Positions 60,223-64,000 of a stretch of 64,000 nucleotides of DNA are shown piece by piece. The stretch is from Planctomycetota bacterium (GTDB taxonomy: Bacteria > Planctomycetota > SZUA-567 > H5-PLA8): the NCBI GenBank assembly GCA_023150555.1, contig JAKLKQ010000013.1, forward strand, positions 1-64,000. Direction: 5' to 3'. Every line of letters starts with the position of its first letter. Position 1 is the first letter of the stretch. A program made the position numbers and the translations under genes. The notes under the pieces are model-generated. The model made no database searches and was not told where the DNA came from. It was given only the letters and a program-made list of their open reading frames with translations.

Positions 60223-60936
60223 ATGCTGCAACCCGACGACCTCGCCACCCTGGGCCTGCACGCGCCGCTTGCCGCGCCTGCGCCGCGCCGCGCCAGCAAC
60301 ATCTCCCAGGCGCTTCGCGCCATCCGCCCGCACGAAGTCGGGAAGGCGCCGAAGGCCGGCCTGGTCGTGCGCCCGGTACGGCACCGCTGGGAGCTGGAAG
60401 AAGTCTATCGCATCACGCACGACGCGTACCTGGAGCGCGGCTACTGCACCCCCCAGCCCGACGGGAGGCTCGTTCACTATCCGGCCCTCGAAGGCACGCC
60501 CGAGACCACCGTCCTCGTTGCGATGGAAGGCAATACCGTGATGGGCACCGTCTCACTCACCATTGACGGCGCCTGCGGCCTCAACGTAGACCACGACTTC
60601 CCCGCCGAAGTCCGCGGCGTGCGCACCGAGGGCCGAGCGCTTGGCGCGGTCTGGCGTCTCGCCACTTGCGCGACCCAGCGCGGCGAGCGCCGCGTCGTGA
60701 TGGCGCTGATCCAGGCCGTTGTACGCCTGGCCTTTGAGACCCAGGAACTGTCGACGTTTCTCATCGTGGTCAACCCGCGCCACCAGTCCGCCTACGCGCG
60801 GTTGCTTGACATGCAGTCGGTGGCCTTCAGCCCCGGCACCGAAGGCCTGGACAACGCGCCCGGCGTGCTGATGCGCTGCGATCTCGAACGCTGCCCCGAG
60901 CGCTGGCTCGGCGCCGCGCCCTGCCTCCAGCCTTAG
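60223..60936 (+). CDS. FeeM-like N-acyl amino acid synthase family protein
   Basis: A 237-residue acyltransferase of the GNAT-like fold shared with acyl-homoserine lactone synthases. Start ATG six bases after AAGGAG. Family blocks: YRITHDAYLERGYC, VLVAMEGNTVMGTVSLTID, LNVDHDFPAEVRGV, VWRLATCATQRGERRVVMALIQAVV and IVVNPRHQSAYARLL. The N-terminal SNISQALRAIR recurs as VSQSLRAIR in the gene at 63645. FeeM enzymes attach fatty acyl chains from acyl carrier protein to amino acids; related genes exist in planctomycetes. The stop codon TAG was formed by MITE insertion into an ancestral TAA. Between the two sigma factors. Confidence 0.82.
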   Translation: MLQPDDLATLGLHAPLAAPAPRRASNISQALRAIRPHEVGKAPKAGLVVRPVRHRWELEEVYRITHDAYLERGYCTPQPDGRLVHYPALEGTPETTVLVAMEGNTVMGTVSLTIDGACGLNVDHDFPAEVRGVRTEGRALGAVWRLATCATQRGERRVVMALIQAVVRLAFETQELSTFLIVVNPRHQSAYARLLDMQSVAFSPGTEGLDNAPGVLMRCDLERCPERWLGAAPCLQP

Positions 60937-61099
60937 AGTGCGTCCTAAAACGTCCCGTGGCCGTCTGCAGGTGGCGGGCGGCGCGCTGCTTCGTCAGACT
61001 CACGCGCCGTATCTCGTCCCGATAAGGCCTGTTCGCCATCCTCGCATCGCTGGCCCGGCACTCCGCAGCCGTCTCACGGTCCGGTTTTAGGACGCACTC
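60936..61099. mobile_element. 164-bp MITE with 16-bp terminal inverted repeats
   Basis: Ends GAGTGCGTCCTAAAAC (60936-60951) and GTTTTAGGACGCACTC (61084-61099), perfect inverted repeats of 16 bp, flanked by the direct repeat TTA (60933-60935 and 61100-61102). The subterminal sequences are also partly complementary (CCGTG and CTGC words on both sides), so the whole element can fold back. It has no open reading frame. The TTA duplication and ends fit the IS5/IS1031-like (TNA) class of elements; a full-length parent is not in this window. Confidence 0.85.
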
Positions 61100-61292
61100 T
61101 TAACAACCCCTGCTCTTCCCAGCCCGTAAGTCATTCTCTTTAAACATGTTGCACGCACAAACATTTTCGTGAAAATCGAGGCTGAGTGCCCCGCCGCGTG
61201 GCTGTGTACGGGTGCGACCGGGACGTGCTCCGGCGCGATTCGAGGCCGCGATGGCAACGACCGCACCGACCGTACCTATGAAGAGGACGCGC

Positions 61293-62807
61293 ATGGATGC
61301 GCCCGACGACGACGAACTGATCCGCCGCGTGGCCGAAGCGCGCGACCAGGGCGCCTTCTCGGAGCTCTACAGCCGTCACGAGCACGCCGCCTACAGCCTT
61401 GCCGTGTACCTCACCCGAGACGCCGCGCGCGCCGAAGAAGCTTTACAGGACGCCATGCTCGCCGTCTGGAACGATGCAGCCCGCTACAGGCCCGGCAATT
61501 CGCGCGGCTGGCTGCTGAGCATCGTTGCGCAGAAGAGCATCCGGTTGAAGCAACGCCAAGCGAGGAGCGAAGTGCACATGGACATGGCCACGCAAAGCGA
61601 GAACACCGCGGCGCGCGACGGGTCGCTCGAAGGCTTGGCGCACCGCGAAGTGCTCGACTCGCTGCGCAGCTTGCTGGACAAGCTGCCCGAGCGCGAACGA
61701 CAACTCGTGGGCCTGTACTATGCGGGGGGCCTCTCGCAGGACCAGATCGCCGAGACGCTGCGGATGCCGCAGCGCACGGTTTCCAACCGCCTGCGCGAGA
61801 TCCTCGACGGGCTGCGCGCGCGGTTGGCCGCACAGGGCCTGGCCGCCGCCGCACCGGTACTCGCCGGGAGCGCGGGCGGCGATCTGCTGCGCGACGCGGT
61901 GCTGACCGGTTCGCCTGCGCCAAAGGGGCTTGCCGAATCGCTGGCCGCCAAGACGTTCTCGGCAACCGAGCAGAGCGTGCGCGCCGCAGCGGCCAAAGGC
62001 GGCGCCTCCTTTATATGGCTCGCCGGCGCGGTGGTGCTGGCCGTGGCCGGCGCCGGCGGTTGGTGGTACGTGCAGCCGCCCAAGAACTCGCAATCCGAGA
62101 ATGCGCAGGCTGCGCCGGCCATGCCGGCTCCTCCTACGAAGGCGGAAGCCTTGCCGCCTGTACCAGCTCCAATCGGCGAGAAGGTGGATCTCACCTGGGA
62201 CTTCGCCAACAGCAAACCCAAAGATCTGACACCGTTGCTTGCTCAATGGACATGGGCCGAACGCGGGCCCTTCCAGCGCAAACGAGCCAAAGCGGACGGC
62301 GTGATGCTTGTATCCGCAGGCATGCGCGTCGTTGTGCCAACCCACGTCCGAATCGGCGACGCGCCGCTTCGCGTCCGGGTGAAGGCTGTCTCTGCGGTGG
62401 ACGCCGGCAAATGGATGATCGACGCGGTTTGGGCAGATGCCGGAGGCGCCCAAGCCGTGATCCCGCCTTGCGACACCTGGCGGCCGCCAACCATTGAGGT
62501 CGATCCACGCGCCGCTCGAACGATGGAAATTTATTTTCACCAGGGCTACATCGTCCAATTGCTGGACGACAACAGATTCCGGCAGGTGCGCAAACTCCGC
62601 AACCTCCCGGACACTCCGCTTTTCCTCTATGTTGCCTTCGAGAACGTTGCCATCACCTCCATCGAAGTACAGACGATTGAAACGAAGGACCTGCCGAAAC
62701 CTGTTCGCAACCCGATAGAGGTGGTCAAGGGTCTTGGCGACGTGCCCAGCGCCAACTTCCCCGAGATGCCGCTGAGCGTCTACTACCCGGAACACAGGAT
62801 GCCGTAG
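61293..62807 (+). CDS. membrane-tethered ECF sigma factor with one extracytoplasmic module
   Basis: A 504-residue paralog of the gene at 58067. Region 2 at about 8-85 (SELYSRHEHAAYSLAVYLT, EEALQDAMLAVWNDAARY), region 4 at 120-175 (LLDKLPERERQLVGLYYAGGLS, IAETLRMPQRTVSNRLREIL), one membrane helix 238-260 (ASFIWLAGAVVLAVAGAGGWWYV) and a single beta-rich module from about 298 (VDLTWDFANSKPKDL). The membrane helix and linker are clearly homologous to those of the first gene (AKG-x-S/A-x-W motif, then GGxWYxxQ). ATG 61293 follows AAGAGGA; in-frame ATGs at 61278 and 61251 are alternatives. The C-terminal half is less GC-rich. Confidence 0.86.
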   Translation: MDAPDDDELIRRVAEARDQGAFSELYSRHEHAAYSLAVYLTRDAARAEEALQDAMLAVWNDAARYRPGNSRGWLLSIVAQKSIRLKQRQARSEVHMDMATQSENTAARDGSLEGLAHREVLDSLRSLLDKLPERERQLVGLYYAGGLSQDQIAETLRMPQRTVSNRLREILDGLRARLAAQGLAAAAPVLAGSAGGDLLRDAVLTGSPAPKGLAESLAAKTFSATEQSVRAAAAKGGASFIWLAGAVVLAVAGAGGWWYVQPPKNSQSENAQAAPAMPAPPTKAEALPPVPAPIGEKVDLTWDFANSKPKDLTPLLAQWTWAERGPFQRKRAKADGVMLVSAGMRVVVPTHVRIGDAPLRVRVKAVSAVDAGKWMIDAVWADAGGAQAVIPPCDTWRPPTIEVDPRAARTMEIYFHQGYIVQLLDDNRFRQVRKLRNLPDTPLFLYVAFENVAITSIEVQTIETKDLPKPVRNPIEVVKGLGDVPSANFPEMPLSVYYPEHRMP

Positions 62808-62889
62808 CCGTCCGTCCACAACGAAGTGGCCGTACCAGACCGCGCGCCGCGCGGGCGGGGATCGTGTTGCCTCGAATAAGGAGCAGAGC

Positions 62890-63612
62890 ATGCAAACGAC
62901 AGCCGTCATCGCTCCCGTGCAGAAGGCAGCGGCACCCGCCGCGCTGCGGCCGCGCGTGCTGGAGTCGAGTCCCGTCCACGAAGCCGGAGAGGCCATCGCC
63001 TACGACGCGATGGTGCGCCGCCACGGCTGGCTACTGAACGCGCCGTTCGTCGAGATGGTCTCGCGCGCGGCGAGCGGCCTCACGAGCGGGCGCGTGCTGG
63101 ACATCGGCAGCGGGCCGGGGCGCATCCCCATTGCATTGGCCCTGCGGCACCCAGGTTGGGAGATCGTCGGCACCGACCCGGCAGCGGACATGCGCGCGGC
63201 GGCAACGGCGCACGCCGCGGCGGCGGGCGTTGCCGACCGAGTGCGCTTTCTGAGCGGCACGGCCGAGCGCCTCCCCTTCCCCGCCGGATCGTTCGACCTG
63301 GTGATCTCGCACTTCGCGCTGCATCACGTCGCCCGGCCGGAGCGCATGTTCGACGAATGCGCGCGCGTCCTGCGCGGCGGCGGAAAAGTCGTAATCAAGG
63401 ATCTGTGCCGGCAGCCGGGATGGAAAGCCGCGCTCCTGCTGGCCTTTTCCAGGCACGTGTTGCGCTACGACGCCGAACAGCTGCGCATGTATCGCGAGTC
63501 CATTGACGCGGCGCTGAGCTTCGCCGAAGCGCGCGCGGCATTGAAGCGTTCGAAACTCTGCATGGCCACCATCCGCGGCTTCCGCGGAGTGGATTTCGTG
63601 ATCGATTCCTGA
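62890..63612 (+). CDS. SAM-dependent methyltransferase
   Basis: A 240-residue class I methyltransferase with motif I VLDIGSGPGRIPIAL, motif II WEIVGTDPAADM, motif III FLSGTAERLPFPAGSFDLVISHFALHHV and a late LRGGGKVVIKDL strand (Methyltransf_11 type). AAGGAG lies six bases before ATG. The N-terminal 35 residues are extra. Located between the second sigma factor and the second FeeM-like gene, so it may modify an acylated product (inference); methyl acceptor unknown. Confidence 0.9.
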   Translation: MQTTAVIAPVQKAAAPAALRPRVLESSPVHEAGEAIAYDAMVRRHGWLLNAPFVEMVSRAASGLTSGRVLDIGSGPGRIPIALALRHPGWEIVGTDPAADMRAAATAHAAAAGVADRVRFLSGTAERLPFPAGSFDLVISHFALHHVARPERMFDECARVLRGGGKVVIKDLCRQPGWKAALLLAFSRHVLRYDAEQLRMYRESIDAALSFAEARAALKRSKLCMATIRGFRGVDFVIDS

Positions 63613-63644
63613 CCCGCAGGACCCATTCGCAAAAGGAGCAAGCC

Positions 63645-64000
63645 ATGGCTGCGCACGAATCCTCCGACCGATTGGCCGTCCTGCCTGCGCCGGCGCGCCT
63701 CAGCGCGGTCAGCCAGTCACTGCGCGCGATTCGCCGGGACCTGGCGCATGAAGAGCACGCGACGCGCCATCCGGCAAACGAAGGCTTCCGGGTCTTCGGC
63801 GCCGGAGATTTGCGTTCGCGCGACGCGGCCTACCGCCTGGCGTGGGAAGTCTACCGGCAGAAGGGGTATGCCGCCGACGCGGCAGCGCGGCGCCTGGTGG
63901 ACGCGTACGACGCGCGGCCCGAAACGTGCACGCTGCTGGGCGAAGACACCGCAGGTGCGCCGGCGGGCACCGTCACGCTGGTCTTCGATGCCCCGGCAGG
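63645..64000 (+). CDS. FeeM-like acyltransferase, second copy (cut by window end)
   Basis: The first 118 residues of an acyltransferase that runs off the right edge. ATG six bases after AAGGAG. It opens with MAAHESSDRLAVLP and shares VSQSLRAIR with SQALRAIR of the gene at 60223. Then AAYRLAWEVYRQKGYAAD matches the VYRITHDAYLERGYC segment of the first copy, and GTVTLVFDAPAG matches GTVSLTIDG. The sequence is clearly a paralog; length and the C-terminal catalytic part cannot be seen. With it, two sigma and two acyltransferase genes alternate in this 6-kb block. Confidence 0.75.
   Translation, partial: MAAHESSDRLAVLPAPARLSAVSQSLRAIRRDLAHEEHATRHPANEGFRVFGAGDLRSRDAAYRLAWEVYRQKGYAADAAARRLVDAYDARPETCTLLGEDTAGAPAGTVTLVFDAPA

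Overview
The window is 64 kb of high-GC bacterial chromosome, densely and mostly co-directionally packed, with no tRNA, rRNA, CRISPR or intact insertion sequence that I could see. Several features together point to a deep-branching Planctomycetota (inference, not proof): a PHP/DUF4091/sulfatase gene content, ECF-type sigma factors fused to a membrane span and extracytoplasmic domains, FeeM-like N-acyltransferases, SpoVG in a non-sporulating-looking setting, divergent CoaX and MnmE, secreted LSm-like-repeat proteins, and ATG/GTG/TTG starts with good Shine-Dalgarno sequences.

Layout. 0-10 kb: an orphan solute-binding protein, a protoglobin with a near-consensus promoter, an ABC exporter, a secreted transglutaminase, an NtrC-type regulator, and a three-gene operon (two paralogous membrane proteins plus a winged-helix regulator) whose promoter carries two palindromes. 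10-22 kb: a large M16 zinc protease, secreted or anchored proteins of unknown role, mobA, spoVG with an inserted zinc ribbon, ispE, and an M15-type peptidase with an EF-hand loop. 22-28 kb: a minus-strand run mnmE-like, pyrR, pyrB, pyrC, with coaX. 27.6-38 kb: sulfatase, DinB-like protein, DNA polymerase IV, two paralogous phosphoesterases around a GH123-like gene, a B12/radical-SAM protein and a membrane protein. 38-54 kb: rpmB, an ABC-2 exporter, then a membrane cluster of a P1B ATPase with a His tail, three SPFH (HflK/HflC-like) proteins, a second ABC-2 system with two paralogous permeases, and a membrane-anchored helical-repeat protein. 54-58 kb: a zinc-ribbon protein, a structured non-coding stretch behind an AT-rich tract, a PotA/FbpC-type ATPase overlapping a PHP hydrolase, and a DinB-like protein. 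58-64 kb: two membrane-tethered sigma factors interleaved with two FeeM-like acyltransferases and a methyltransferase, with a 164-bp MITE inserted exactly in a stop codon.

The two most interesting systems are (i) 58.0-64.0 kb, where each sigma factor is covalently joined through one transmembrane helix to an extracytoplasmic beta-rich module, giving a one-protein surface-to-transcription route next to N-acyl-amino-acid-synthase-like enzymes, and (ii) 42.2-54.3 kb, where three stacked SPFH proteins with His-rich tails sit with a heavy-metal ATPase and ABC-2 exporters. A recurring palindrome (TACGC-N3-GCGTA) appears in three intergenic sites near these systems.
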